A DNA stretch of 64,000 nucleotides from Phallusia mammillata. Taxonomy: Eukaryota > Chordata > Ascidiacea > Phlebobranchia > Ascidiidae. The position numbers and the translations under genes are program-made. The notes beneath the pieces are model-generated. The model searched no databases. It was not told where the DNA came from and saw only the letters and a list, made by a program, of their open reading frames with translations. The stretch covers positions 15,959-79,958 of the forward strand of contig QLIY01000351.1 in the NCBI GenBank assembly GCA_003260075.1, written 5' to 3'. This document shows positions 1 to 11,900 of this stretch, one piece after another. Within the stretch, counting starts at the first letter, position 1. Each line of letters starts with the position of its first letter.

Positions 1-950
1 TACACCAGAAATGAATCTCACCGCACGTTATTTATAGAATGAGAAAAAATGGGGATTTTAATTCATCTGTTTTTCTTTGATATATTCGTTGAAATGAGGG
101 TTTTGTGTGAGAGACAGTGTTTGCACGGACCAATTATTGTTGAAAATGACTGGCCCGTGGTCTGTACAAGTCAAATTGTGTCATTATTATGTTGGTGTGC
201 GACATTTAGAATAGATCTGGCTAAGCACAGGTCTCTGTGTGTGAGGAAGGGACGAGCCATTTAACAAATGTGCTTATGTGTATAATGTGGCTCATTGTGG
301 TAACACAATAAAAAATATGGCTCTTAGGCTTTGACCGGTTGGCCACCTCTGTTCTAGGGGTAAATTTTTAGTCAATCCAAGGAATAAAAGCTCTTATTTC
401 TCTATTTGGGTTTCAAAAGTTACTTGGGTCAAGCCACCTTTCATGAAATACGTGAATGATTCCCCTTTGATTTGAATCGAGTAAGTTTGTATGTTTGTGT
501 TTAAAAAAAACTTGCTCTTAGTAACACTAAAGATCAATATTCCCGCAGACCTGAGAATTAACGAATCCATGTTACCATTGTGTATGATAGTGTCGCATAG
601 CCTATCATTGACTTGATTCGATACTGGTAGCCTATCTAAAAATATCCAGTCGTTGCCACATGCTGCACTTTGCTTGCCCCACATCCGTATGCTGTTTCGT
701 GCAAAACCACTGCGTCTAAGTCGAAATTTAGCCATTTCACTTAATGACCAGGATTCGTTTTGCCAAAACCGCGCATATTTTATATTTGGCTATTTTGTTG
801 TAAGGAAAATTTTTTATCTGACGCTCAACATGGGGTATCATTTTTCTTCAAAAGTTTACATGCTTGATATTTTTCTCTCACTAATAATATTAAGGGCACT
901 TTATTGCTGAAATTAAAGTCAAAATATTTTGAAATAATATTGCGTCTCGG
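1..950. other. No supported gene
   Basis: AT-rich sequence. A minus-strand open frame at 394-735 starts with ATG and is basic at its N-terminus, but I recognise no family and see no matching splice partner. Nothing else is visible. Confidence 0.4.
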
Positions 951-962
951 TTTTGGGACTTT

Positions 963-1000
963 ACTATATAAACGTCACGTGTGACTGAGCAAGGAAAAAA
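963..1000 (+). promoter_or_regulatory. Candidate TATA promoter with CACGTG E-box
   Basis: TATATAAA is followed within about 6 bases by CACGTG. It lies 1.8 kb upstream of the PKI start codon on the same strand and could serve a 5' non-coding exon of that gene. The motifs are seen; the promoter role is inferred. Confidence 0.3.
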
Positions 1001-1540
1001 GCAGAGGGTTTTGAAAAGACGAAGTAACCAGTGTTCTGGTGTTACGCAAGGAAAGTTCGTTTGAAATTACTTTTTAATTAAAAAAAAATAATAATAATAA
1101 TTAGGTCGTTACGTTTGTAAAAAAGAATTAATACCACGGGATGGTACAAAAAGGAGGACGCATTATCAAAAAAACATAAAAAACTTCCTTTGGGACCCCA
1201 AAAAACAGAAACAAAGGATATTAGATGTTTTTTTGCTTTCAATTGATACAGAAAAGTTAAGATGAAGTTTAGCGTTTATCGTACTAAACTAAGGTTTTAA
1301 TTTCACAAAATTGATATGTGAAATCCAGCCATATTTCTATCAAAGATATATCTTTTAAAGAAATAAGCCTAATGGGCTGGAGATGTAGTTTTGGCTGTTT
1401 TTTAAAGGTATAACTGTCACATCAAAGTTAAGTAAATTGAAAAATTGAATAAGGAGGAAATTTGAGCAGTTTTTATTGTCCTCTGAGGACAACTTGTTTT
1501 TTTTTGTAAAAATAGAGGACATGTGAGTTGTGACCTATGT

Positions 1541-1703
1541 CCTCCCAAAAGAGGACAGACAGTAGGCCTTTGTTAAGTGCATGTTAACACTGCATGTTTA
1601 TAAGTAGTAAATAAGGGGGGGGGGCATGTCCTCCACAAAGAGGACGTACAGTAGTCCTTTGTTAAGTGCATGTTAACACTGCATGTTTATAAGTAGTAAA
1701 TAA
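1541..1703 (+). repeat. Gap-junction duplication around G10 (1615-1624)
   Basis: About 75 bp before the G10 run is repeated just after it with a few differences. Both copies carry the same TTTGTTAAGTGCATGTTAAC core. Read as two allelic contig ends side by side. Confidence 0.8.
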
Positions 1704-1836
1704 TATTTTAAGGAGTGGTGGTTTGCTTGTTTCAAACTTGCGGTTCCATTTCTTTTCCAAGCAAAAACAACTCTTTAGTACCTTAATTAGGTTGAGGATC
1801 CCACTATTGACGCATTTACGGCTATTAGGTTTAGGG

Positions 1837-2161
1837 CAATGGTTCTCAACCCTATACTGATTACATACCTCCTGACAACTTTTTTATATGCCTACCACCT
1901 ACACCCTGTTTGAATAGGTAGACCAAGAAATAGGCCCCTTTTTCTTGACTAGTCTAGTAGATTTCTGAAACAGGCAAGGATTGCAATTTCAAAAGAATGC
2001 CTCAGACACGAGTTTTACCCCAAACCAAGGGTGATATATGGGTCATTTAAGTTGCATTTCATGACCTGATTTGAATTTCTGGCATAAAGCTACTTGTGTA
2101 CCACCTGAAAAGCTCCAGCGTACCACTGATGGTCTGCGTACCACAGGTTGAGAAACACTTG
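1837..2161 (+). mobile_element. hAT-type non-autonomous element
   Basis: It begins CAATGGTTCTCAACC and ends with an imperfect inverted copy (GGTTGAGAAACACTTG). The interior resembles the element at 26370-26681, with the same order of short motifs such as a GTACCACAGG block near the 3' end. There is no transposase frame. The target duplication is degraded. Confidence 0.65.
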
Positions 2162-2754
2162 GTTAGGCTGAGGGTTTGTAACAACAATAATATTACGTTT
2201 TATTCCCAGGCCCCCATTTTGGGCGAATTTTCTCACATGCGTTAGGTCTGGTACTAAACACCGCATTGTATTTCATGTTAATGTATGTAACGATACTAGC
2301 CCCAAAATAGGTATCTGAGATTGAATTATAATATTATTGTTATTACTAACCTTTACCCTGACCCTAAATTCCCTAACTGTCAACATTTTATATGCTTTAT
2401 TGGTAGGTTTCAAGGATTATATTCAGTTTAGTGGGGAAGTGAATAGTATCATTTGAAAACACTGGTCATGTCAAACTTTTCTTGAAAACTAAACCAATCA
2501 TTTTGTAGCTGTTATTTTTCTATGGTATTTCTTTGTGTTATATACACCTTGCGCCAATTTTCGGTAAAGTATTTAATAACACACAAGTTGTAATTTAGTG
2601 TATTAAATTATTAGACAAACAGAAAAAAACTAACCTTTGTAAATGGTTCCATTAAGGCTGGTAATGCTAAGTGTAGAATGCCATATGTATCAAAATTTTG
2701 TGACTAAAATTACTGCAAATTTACTACTGCACAAGTTCTAATCTACTCTTCATA

Positions 2755-3640
2755 ATGGCATCAAAAGTAGAGCAAGATCAAGCAGGTAATGTTTTTCTGT
2801 TTAGTTTATTGCTTGTGATCATGCAATGTGTAGTTTCAGCAGTGTGGGTTGAGGCATTTATGACTAAATCGTTTGAACATAAAGTTGACACCAAGTCTTA
2901 CAACCAGTCGAAAGTATTGCTAATGTTATCACTTAAAAAAATGCTAGTGTTATCACTTAAAAAAAACCTATTTCTGGTACTTTTGTTTAATCATGTATAT
3001 ACAGTACTGATTGATGATTTATGTATAGGTTATCTTTAAATAAATTTTAGGATTAGATTATAATTATTGTTAGATAGCTGAGTTTGGTGATATGAAATGC
3101 AAAACACGAGCATCGCATCAGGACCAGCTATACAAATGTATCACTTCATCAAATTGCTAAAAGTTTTTTTTGGTTTATGGATATGCCAAAGGCTTTTAAC
3201 CATACCACATTTCGAACACCATTATTAACCTTAAAAATGCACATCCCTATGTTATAAAATGCACCAAAAATGTAAAAATTATGCTTCACTATCACTCACC
3301 AAAAACTTTTCTTAGACCTTATTATGTCAGTAATCTATATGTATCTGCCAAGTGGTAAATTTTAATGTTTGATTGATTATTATTTGGTTGATAGACCTTT
3401 TAAAAGACTTCACAAAAAGCAGCAGAAGTGGTAGAAGGCATGCAGTATCAGAAATTGTATTAGAGGATGCATTATCAACCAAATTGCTTTCCGAAAAACT
3501 GCAAAAAATGTCAACAAAGGATGGTAGGTCATATAGTTTTATTTTCGGGGTTTTTGTATTTGCAATGAGTTTAACTTTTTTCTTTAGATTCAACTAGTAA
3601 TGATCCATCCACATCACAAAACAATAAAGCTAAGGGCTGA
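2755..3640 (+). CDS. PKI: cAMP-dependent protein kinase inhibitor (PKI family)
   Basis: Three coding exons, 2755-2785, 3395-3523 and 3588-3640, join in phase 1 at both introns and give 70 residues, close to the usual 75-78 of PKI. Known for the family: PKI binds the PKA catalytic subunit as a pseudosubstrate and carries a leucine-rich nuclear export signal. Seen here: Phe16, Arg21, Arg24-Arg25 and Ala27-Val28 match the spacing of PKI-alpha Phe10, Arg15, Arg18-Arg19 and Ala21-Ile22. The Asn before the pseudosubstrate Ala is His26, and PKI-alpha Tyr7 corresponds to Leu13. A hydrophobic stretch at residues 37-49 (Leu37, Leu41, Leu42, Leu46, Met49) sits where the export signal lies. The tail is Ser/Thr/Asn-rich. 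The start is the ATG of exon 1; donor and acceptor sites are canonical. The vertebrate paralogue cannot be assigned. Confidence 0.88.
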
Positions 3641-3698
3641 CAACATCTGTACTTGCAATCAATTTTTCTGCACAAATTCCGAATAGAATGAACCTTTC

Positions 3699-3704
3699 AA
3701 TAAA
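3699..3704 (+). promoter_or_regulatory. Poly(A) signal AATAAA of the PKI gene
   Basis: AATAAA lies about 60 bases after the PKI stop codon. Position and hexamer are seen; use is inferred. A longer 3' UTR is possible. Confidence 0.45.
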
Positions 3705-5690
3705 TGTTCCACTGCACTGTGATGACCTAACTTCTTCATGACCAAGTTTGGACAAGCATTGTTTCTTAAACTTTTGCACATTTGTGCTTTCTGACCATTG
3801 TTTGTGGTTTTTAATTATGCACCTTGTTGTAATGTGCATCTTTTGTCTGTTAATACTCGTTTATTTAAATATAACCTACAGTTTATTAGGTTTTTTCCAA
3901 CATATAATATTGTGTGGCTCAAGGCTAAGACATTCATTTTTTGTACTGGGTTTGTATTTAAATGGGAAAATGTGCAGTAGAATATTAGTTGTCGGCAGTA
4001 TGCCCTTTCGGCACATTTGGACATTCGCATTCCTAATCACAATCATTCCTGCATTCCATTAGACGGATCTAGTTTTTCTTATAACAAAACATATTCAAAA
4101 GCCTAGTATTTAACTGGCCTTCATCCAGCTGTGTGGCCTAATTGGCATTTATTGATTTTTGTGTGCTATGCAGTGTCTAGAAAACTAGACTCAAGCCAGG
4201 TAATAGCACATTGTTTTAATAATACCAAAAGTCACATTTGTTAATATTTATAAATGTTACCTTGTTTAACTGGCAAACACTTTTTTAAGTTTGATAACAT
4301 GTCAAGAATTACCTACTGTCAGCAATGACATTAAAACCTTTTTAGTTTTTACCCTTGTTACTGTACTTTAATTTGTTATATTATATGCAGATGAGTACAA
4401 TTTATAGGTTGCCTGGGATTGTTAAGTTGCGTCTTGAATTTAATCAGTAACTGTTGTCGCACTTTACACAGGTGTTGTAAATGATTTAAAGCAAACAATG
4501 ATATAACACTACTGTCTTGACATTGGAACTACCCATGCCATATTACTTACAATTTAAGTACATTAAGCACCTGTTATATTTTATATAGTTACTTCTTCAC
4601 AAAGTCAATTTAGTAATTACCAGTGCCAATTTGCCATGTTTCTCCTGCTTTGAAAAAGCTGTAATGCTTATATCATCCAGGGGCCATAATACTGTGTAAA
4701 GCAAACTGTGTTAGCTGCTTAGCATTTGTTAGCATTTCCTTTAAAGCTGCTTTTAGTGTGTTTCATGCAATGAAGTTATGTTTTATGTAGTTCCAATACC
4801 ATAGCTGTGATCCCTTTAAACTCTTCATGACATTTTTCATGGCCAGTGTTGATAACTTTTAGTGTTTTATCAGTAATGTGCTGATTTTGTTCAATTGCTA
4901 TTTTTTTTCGGCAAGTGTTGCATTGCTGGAAAATGTTTCCTGTCAAACTCCGTAATCTGCAAACACTACATACCGTTTTGACCTATGATGTCCAATTATT
5001 GGTGACACGGCATTGCAGTATAGGCTAGCGCAGCCAGATTTGTCTCAATCTGTGTATGTGCTTTTGCGTTGCATGTACTTAATCGTACTGGTACTGTTTT
5101 TTTTATTTAGTGACATAAATGCAGCACATTTATACACTTGCAAAGTTGTCTTGTAAAAAGCACCAGAAAAGAGCGATATTGCAAAGGAATACCAAATTTT
5201 GTGTAAAAAACTACAAGGCATTAAAAACAATGTTGGGAAAAGTTGCTTGCCTATCTAAGCAATCCTACAGTTATTAGTGGCCACATTTGAATGCAAATCT
5301 CTGATCTAAGTTCTGTCATGACTTGTCAGCAAAGTCCAGACATGTTTTGGCAGCTGTAGTGCTTTACATGTCATAATTTATTTGTAGAAAACATGGCAAC
5401 TGGTCTATGCAGGACAACGGCTAACTTTTTCATTGTACTATCTTGTCCGTTTGTTGAAGTAAAGCTTGGTTATTAACGCTTTTTAATTTTAAGGTGACAC
5501 GAAATTTGTAAGATGGCATTAATACTATCTTATGTATCCGAATAACTTACCGCTATTAATGCTGTCCACGAAAACGAAAAAGGTCGATAAATGAACTATT
5601 ATTTTCAAACGTAAAAATAGGGGCAGAGCAATAGACCTTGAGTGTTTCAAAAATTGCTATATTTATTATTTTTGAAACTTACTGTAGCAA
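3705..5690. other. No supported gene
   Basis: AT-rich sequence between PKI and the DHDH cluster. I see only short open frames with no family resemblance. Part may be PKI 3' UTR. Confidence 0.4.
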
Positions 5691-6059
5691 ATGTCATGGA
5701 GTGGCATTTTAAAGGAGTTTTTCCAATACCACAAGTTTACTAATTTGGTTCTGCTAAAATTAGGGCATCAACTGAGATCAATAAATCGATTAGTTTCCAT
5801 CAAATTGTGCACAAATAGCCCGTCGAGTAAACATTCTCGAGCGTCCCAACTAAACTGCGGTTTTTGGTTGAACACCGGTACTTCTGTTAACAAAAACAAG
5901 TACTTAACGGCCTTCTTGTGGGCCAGCAATAGCCAGGCGCTGCCGGATCATCATTTGATTATGTACCGTTACTTGAGTGAATTTTGCACGGTGAAAGAAC
6001 ACACACCGAAAAAATTGCACTGGTCAATTATTATCAACACCAAAATCGAAGGTAAATAA
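5691..6059 (+). CDS. Unrecognised 122-codon open frame
   Basis: An ATG-started frame of 122 codons ends in TAA. It has more GC and varied codons than its surroundings, no visible signal peptide or motif, and no splice partner that I could find. The tail contains a GGTAAAT that could be a donor, so it might be an exon. It may equally be a chance frame. I assign no function. Confidence 0.18.
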   Translation: MSWSGILKEFFQYHKFTNLVLLKLGHQLRSINRLVSIKLCTNSPSSKHSRASQLNCGFWLNTGTSVNKNKYLTAFLWASNSQALPDHHLIMYRYLSEFCTVKEHTPKKLHWSIIINTKIEGK

Positions 6060-6081
6060 ATGACTGGCGCAGTTTGTGGAC

Positions 6082-6249
6082 CATGACTAAATATACTGTA
6101 TCTACTAGTGGATTATGGATCTACAGTGTTTGATTAAAAACAGCTAAAACCCGTATTTTGGGGGGGGGGACATGACTAAATATACTGCCAGCTACATCGC
6201 ATTATGGATCTACAGTGTTTGATTAAAAACAGCTAAAACCCGTATTTTA
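6082..6249 (+). repeat. Gap-junction duplication around G10 (6160-6169)
   Basis: Two copies of about 78 bp, both containing GATTATGGATCTACAG-like text, flank exactly ten G. They differ at several bases, as alleles would. Confidence 0.8.
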
Positions 6250-6271
6250 CTAAAAGCCAGGTTGGACTTAC

Positions 6272-6458
6272 ACGACAATAATGTTCAATGCATTCCTTGG
6301 GGCAAACGTTTTTTTAAGTATCGACCGAATGGTAGCAAAAAGGGTCACATATTGCACCTTGGGGGGGGGGAACAATAATATTCAATGCATTCCTTGAGGT
6401 AAACGTTTATTTAAGTATCGACCGAATGGTAGCAAAAAGGGTCACATATTGCACCTTG
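6272..6458 (+). repeat. Gap-junction duplication around G10 (6361-6370)
   Basis: About 88 bp ending in CACATATTGCACCTT is present on both sides of a ten-G run with few differences. Confidence 0.8.
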
Positions 6459-7313
6459 CCAATACTTGTGTAGTTGGACATTCTTGGCCCTGCTAATTGC
6501 TAAGTCGTATCTTACACACATCGTTCAAGTCGTTTTCATTGAACGAAAATTGTTTTTGGCAACAATTAACCCATTGCAGATTTCTGTTAAGCACATGCCT
6601 AAAATCGTGGTAATTAATTGCTTGGCTTGCAGCAACTTTTGGCACTAAAAAGCTTGATTTTAATTTCCTACAAAACATCCCCATAGAATCGCATCCTGCG
6701 CGTAACTTACTTATTATCAGGTTATTCATAGTTTTACATAGGTTTTGGAACCTGTCATGTTCAAGGACAATAATACATCGATCAATAAATTCGTGAAGGG
6801 ACTACATTGTGTTTTTAAATCGTTACAAAAATTACGTTACGGTGGTTTCATACAACAAAACGACACTTTTTAAAATCGCATATATTCGAATAAAGCTTAG
6901 GAAGTAATATTAATTGCACAAAATTGAACGCATTTAATCATTGGATAGCTGTCAAAGACAAGAGGCTGGAATTTGCAGCTACATTCTTGCTGCAGTGATT
7001 GAAATAATTAGTTACAAAAAAATGCACATCACCTTGACATTGGTGCAACTTTGGAACAGAACATAATGGAAGCATTATAAAACAAATTACTCAGCAACCT
7101 GCTTAAACTTAAAGTATACAACACTTTCTCCTAGACACTTTGGCACAAAAACGTCAAATTATTTATGACACATTAATATTGAATGGGGTATGCTATAACT
7201 TCAATCACTTGTGTGAAACCACTTGAAAATTGGTGTAAAAACTGCTTTAAACTTGATTGGCAAGCAAAATTGTTTTGTGATTTAATTGCAAACACGTTAA
7301 GAGCATAATTTTT

Positions 7314-8843
7314 TTATTTTGAGCTGCTCCACTTTTCATCTTGAGGAAGGGTGTAGCCCATTTGCTCTCTTGCAGTCTGCATAATTTCTGCTATTTGCAA
7401 AGTCATTTCAGCAGTAATCAGTGGCGATTCGGTCAAACCTGATTCATTGCCAATGTAAAAAATTATCAAAGTACCATGTGTGATAGCACATTTTATATTT
7501 AGTATACAATAAACAGAATTTGTGAATAACTGTAACAATCTCCAATCAGTTTTCTGTATGTGTATCTATCACCAACTTGCAACAAACATTGACATTTCCA
7601 GATCAAGAATTGTGTGAATTAGAAAAGTTTGCATTTGTTACTGTATAGAATTGGGCATTTGCAAACATTAACATAACTTTTTTTGTCTTTATACAGATGA
7701 ACAAACTTTATTTTACAGTTAACAATTTTGCCATTTAATCCATTTAAAAACTTAAACCTGAACATAAGGTGTTTGTTAGTAATGTTTGTTTGTTTCATTT
7801 TTATCCTCGGTGGGCGGGCAATGCCTGAATGCGTTATGCTCACAATAAGTTCACCGTCGAGCTGCCTGTTTTATTGCAAGTCCGTTGATCATTTTTTATT
7901 TGGTTTTTTCGACTTAGGCAGTTGGTGACTTCAATTTAGTTCAACCTATCGAGGACCACTGGGTTGGAGCAATGTCGCTTAAGTTTCTTGCTCAGGGAAA
8001 CAGGGGGGGGGGAAGATAGGATTAGAACCAATGACCTTGTGATCACAAGGCCGTTGCGCTAACCACTCTGCCAACTTGGCGGCATAAATTATACATAAAA
8101 TTATATAAATTATATACATACAAAGCAAGGGTTGTTTTTACTGCATTTGGATCAAATGTGCCAAAAATGTTTCTCACCCTTCGTAAGGCATCTTCTAACT
8201 TCCATTGCTTCATACTGCATTCCAGAAGCATTGGTAAAATGTAGATCACTCCTTTTAGATGGTGGTAATTTGTAGTAGAACTCTTGTTCTTTTTGTCCAT
8301 CAACATGCAACACCATTTTTTCTGGACACCAAAAAGGCTGAACAATCTAAAGACAAAAAAAGTCTCGAAAAGTTACCGTTTTTTTGAAGAACGTAAGTTA
8401 TGTTTCTAGTAAAAGAGTTAGTCATTGTTTCAGTTTTAAGGGAAAACAGTTTTATAAGCTATTGCACAGCATTAAACCTGCAAAAGCTGTTCACTGGTGT
8501 GATCAGACATTTTCCAAGCCTGTAAAAAATATCGAAGTACAAACATACTCTTATGTATCCTTTTGATCCACAAACAATTGCTTCTCTTGGTCCTTTAATG
8601 AAAAAGGATGCATTTAGTATAGCTCTGCGATTGCCACTGTATTCCAAAATAATGTGCGTTTCCCCATCCACTCCAGTCTATAAACAAGAATAAAAAATGT
8701 TCCCTAAAGAATTGGGCCTACTTTCTTTTTTGTATGATTGGTTTCATGTTTAATATGTTGCATTTTACAGCGATTGGTTGATCATCCCTTCCTAATATAC
8801 TTCTTCATCAGTGGTCTTCAACCTGTGGGTCGCGACCCCAAAT

Positions 8844-8918
<75 letters not shown>

Positions 8919-11900
8919 TTAAGGTGTTTTGGGGGACCGAAACGGTCCCCAGTTTACAGATTCGTACCTCGTGTCACAATCTAATCAATGTGATGCAATA
9001 ATCTATATAAACCCAAGTAGTCCAACCCATTGTTACGCGATAAAGTCCCATGAAGGGCATATTGTGTCCAAAACAATACAGCGGATTCAGGGAATTTACT
9101 GATTTCTGCCAACTGGTGAGCTGTAACGCAAATTAGGTTGGCCATATCAAATTTGTGGGTTCTATCATTTGAGCGTAATACTGCACACTGGATGCTAATA
9201 TTTAAAGTCTACTTAAAAATTAAACCGGCATATTTACATGAAAATAGTTTCTGTTTCGGCATTCCTTGAAAAAAAATTTCACTATCGGAGAAAAATGGGG
9301 TCGCATGTAAATGCTGATTTAATTTTCTTTTAAATTGGGGTCGCCTTTAAAAAAGGTTGAAGACCACTGTACTACATGATAAATCCAAACCACACAAAGG
9401 TCAATATGAATTGGGTCTTTTACCAACTTCACAGGTCATATTCCCAGATCTTAAGTGTCTATTTACAAACCACATGTAAAAATTCATTTCTTCTCAAGTT
9501 TAAAAACTTGTCCCTTGGGAGCAATTGGTTCCAAGTTGGAAACCACTGTTCTAGTGACTTTATAAGTTAACAAATGACTTGGCATTGGTTTAAATGTTTT
9601 TGGCAACCAGTATGTAAAAGATTTGTGCAATATAGTAGCCTAAGGCTATAACTATGTCAGAATCTTTTTTATTCCTTTGCATAAATTTAATTTCAATACT
9701 TTATAAAAGGACCTGGAAAAAAGTGTTTTCACAAGCTGTTGAGACATAAGCAAAAAATCGTCACATTATTTTGTTTGGATTGAGTATTTTGATGATGTTT
9801 TAGCTTGATGCTATAAATCAGTGTTTAATACCAGAACTGAATGAAATTTATTTATTTGTTGTGCAAATTTTTGTTTTATTAGTTATTTCGTTCTGGTACT
9901 GATATTTTTATTTCTTTCCAGGATGACCGAAATAAATTTATAACGGTATTTTTCTGCGGTATTTCTATCCTAACAAAAACATTTTTTGGGGTCTTCACAA
10001 CTCAAGTGAACATAGAAAGTTGCAACCCACAATCACTTTAATACATCATATAGCATTTGGTACGTTTTTTTGGCATTAAATTTTTAAAGTTTAGTACATA
10101 TTTTAGCGTTAATTTTTTGGTATGGTGCAATGGGGCAAAGTTTTATTAGATGTTAAATATACATAACAAAAAATGGAATAAACAATAATGGTGTTTAATT
10201 CGATTTTTGATATATTTTTTGGGGGTATTTTTGTTCAGTATATATATTTTTAAAGCCAAAATCTATTTTTTTTTCGTTACGGTATAACCAGTATGAAACA
10301 CTGTTATAAAATACCACATTAAGTTTGTATTTACCTCAAGAAGGTACCCAGAACTAATTGGGGGGGGGGTTAATTCGATTTTTTATTTATTTTTTGGGGG
10401 TATTTCTGTTCAGTATATATATTTTTAAAGCCAAAATCTATTTTTTTTTCGTTTCGGTATAACCAGTATGAAACACTGTTATAAATTACCACATTAAGTT
10501 TGTATTTACCTCAAGAAGGTACCCAGAACTAATTTGGCTGATGGGTTTCTCACCAAAAACAAGCTGAGCAAATTGAATCGTGTAAACACCTAAATACAAA
10601 AACATATTAAAAAAAAGGTTGTATCTGTGGTAAAATAAGGCAAAAGAAAATCATGCATGGTATAGCTGCTGTTTCACTGCAATATGTTATCATGATAATT
10701 ACATCTTGTCAAGCTAGGAATAGGAATGTATGTACCTCCCTGGGGAGGATAACATTTAATAAAGGGGCATTGGGAATAAAGTATGTGGCTGAGCAAGTGA
10801 AAGAAAGTGAGCAAGTACTTAACAAATTTAAATTTGCCTCTTTGCACAACCAATATAAGTATTTTGGTTAAACAGTATAGACTGCAAAACAAATCTTTAC
10901 GGAAAACAGTTTAAAACTTCGGCAGCAGAAATTGAATTTACTTTGTTGCGTGTCGTTGTTATTGAAAGGTCACTCTTGTACAAGGATCACAATTTTCATG
11001 AATTTTTGTGCAACTTACCAATATCAAGTATGGCGCCCCCTGCCATCTCTTTTTTACGACATCTTTCTGCCAACTTTCCCCCCGCATAGTTTGTAAAACT
11101 AGCTCGTACATGACGAACTTCCCCAATTATGCCGCTGTCGATTGTTTCCTTTAACTTTTTGTAAATTGGAAATGCTCGACTCCATATCGCCTGGTTTGTT
11201 AAAAAGTTTTCTTTATTGAATAAAGTGTGACATTATTTGAAAACCCAACAGAGATAGGAAATTTACAATGTTTACTATTGTAGAACTATTTTAAAATAGT
11301 TTAGTTTAATCGAATCCAGATAACCAAATCCTGTTTCAGCAGTGTAAAATAATGAATATGAATGAATTTATTACTTCAATGTTTTCTTATTACCAGCATT
11401 TTATATTTTGCAATTAAAATTCGTAGCAAACAAGCTAAAAAGAATTGGTAAACATGTGCTTCTACACAATCATTGCAAAAATCACTGAAAAATATTCACA
11501 AACATCCAGAAATAAAGCTTAGGACTCTTGATACCTCCATGAGAAAAAGTTTTTTAGATTTTGCAATGTCTTGAAGATTCTTGGTTTCAGCAACATTTAA
11601 ACACAAAGGTTTTTCACACAAGACATTTTTTCCAGCCTCTAACATCATCTTGGCTGCATCATAATGGAGAGTGTTGATCACACCAATGTACACTACATCT
11701 GAAAAAAAAAGAGTTTTTTTTACCAAAATAAAACAGATCATCATGTAATGAAAGCAAAAACATAAGAAGACAGTAATAATATCCAACCTATATCAGCATC
11801 TTTAGAAAGTTCCTCATAAGGGGGGGGGGGATCTGAAAAAAAGAGAGTTTTTTTTAACAAAATAAAACAGATCATCATGTAATGAAAGCAAAAACATAAG

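Larger units (their letters stand above)
8769..9556 (+). mobile_element. Decayed hAT element split by another hAT insertion
   Basis: The right part (9378-9556) ends GGTTCCAAGTTGGAAACCACTG and aligns with the 3' halves of the elements at 32574-33130 and 59588-59835, sharing GTGTCTATTTAC and AACCACATGT. A shortened left part lies at 8769-8808. The element at 8809-9369 interrupts it. Confidence 0.55.

Noticed and set aside
394..735. 113-codon minus-strand frame with basic N-terminus
   Set aside because: No family resemblance and no splice context; left as unassigned sequence.
8738..9001. Frame with a poly-glycine tract
   Set aside because: It runs through a 73-G gap run; the same holds for poly-Gly and poly-Pro frames at 28000-28350, 44874-45089 and 48139-48468.
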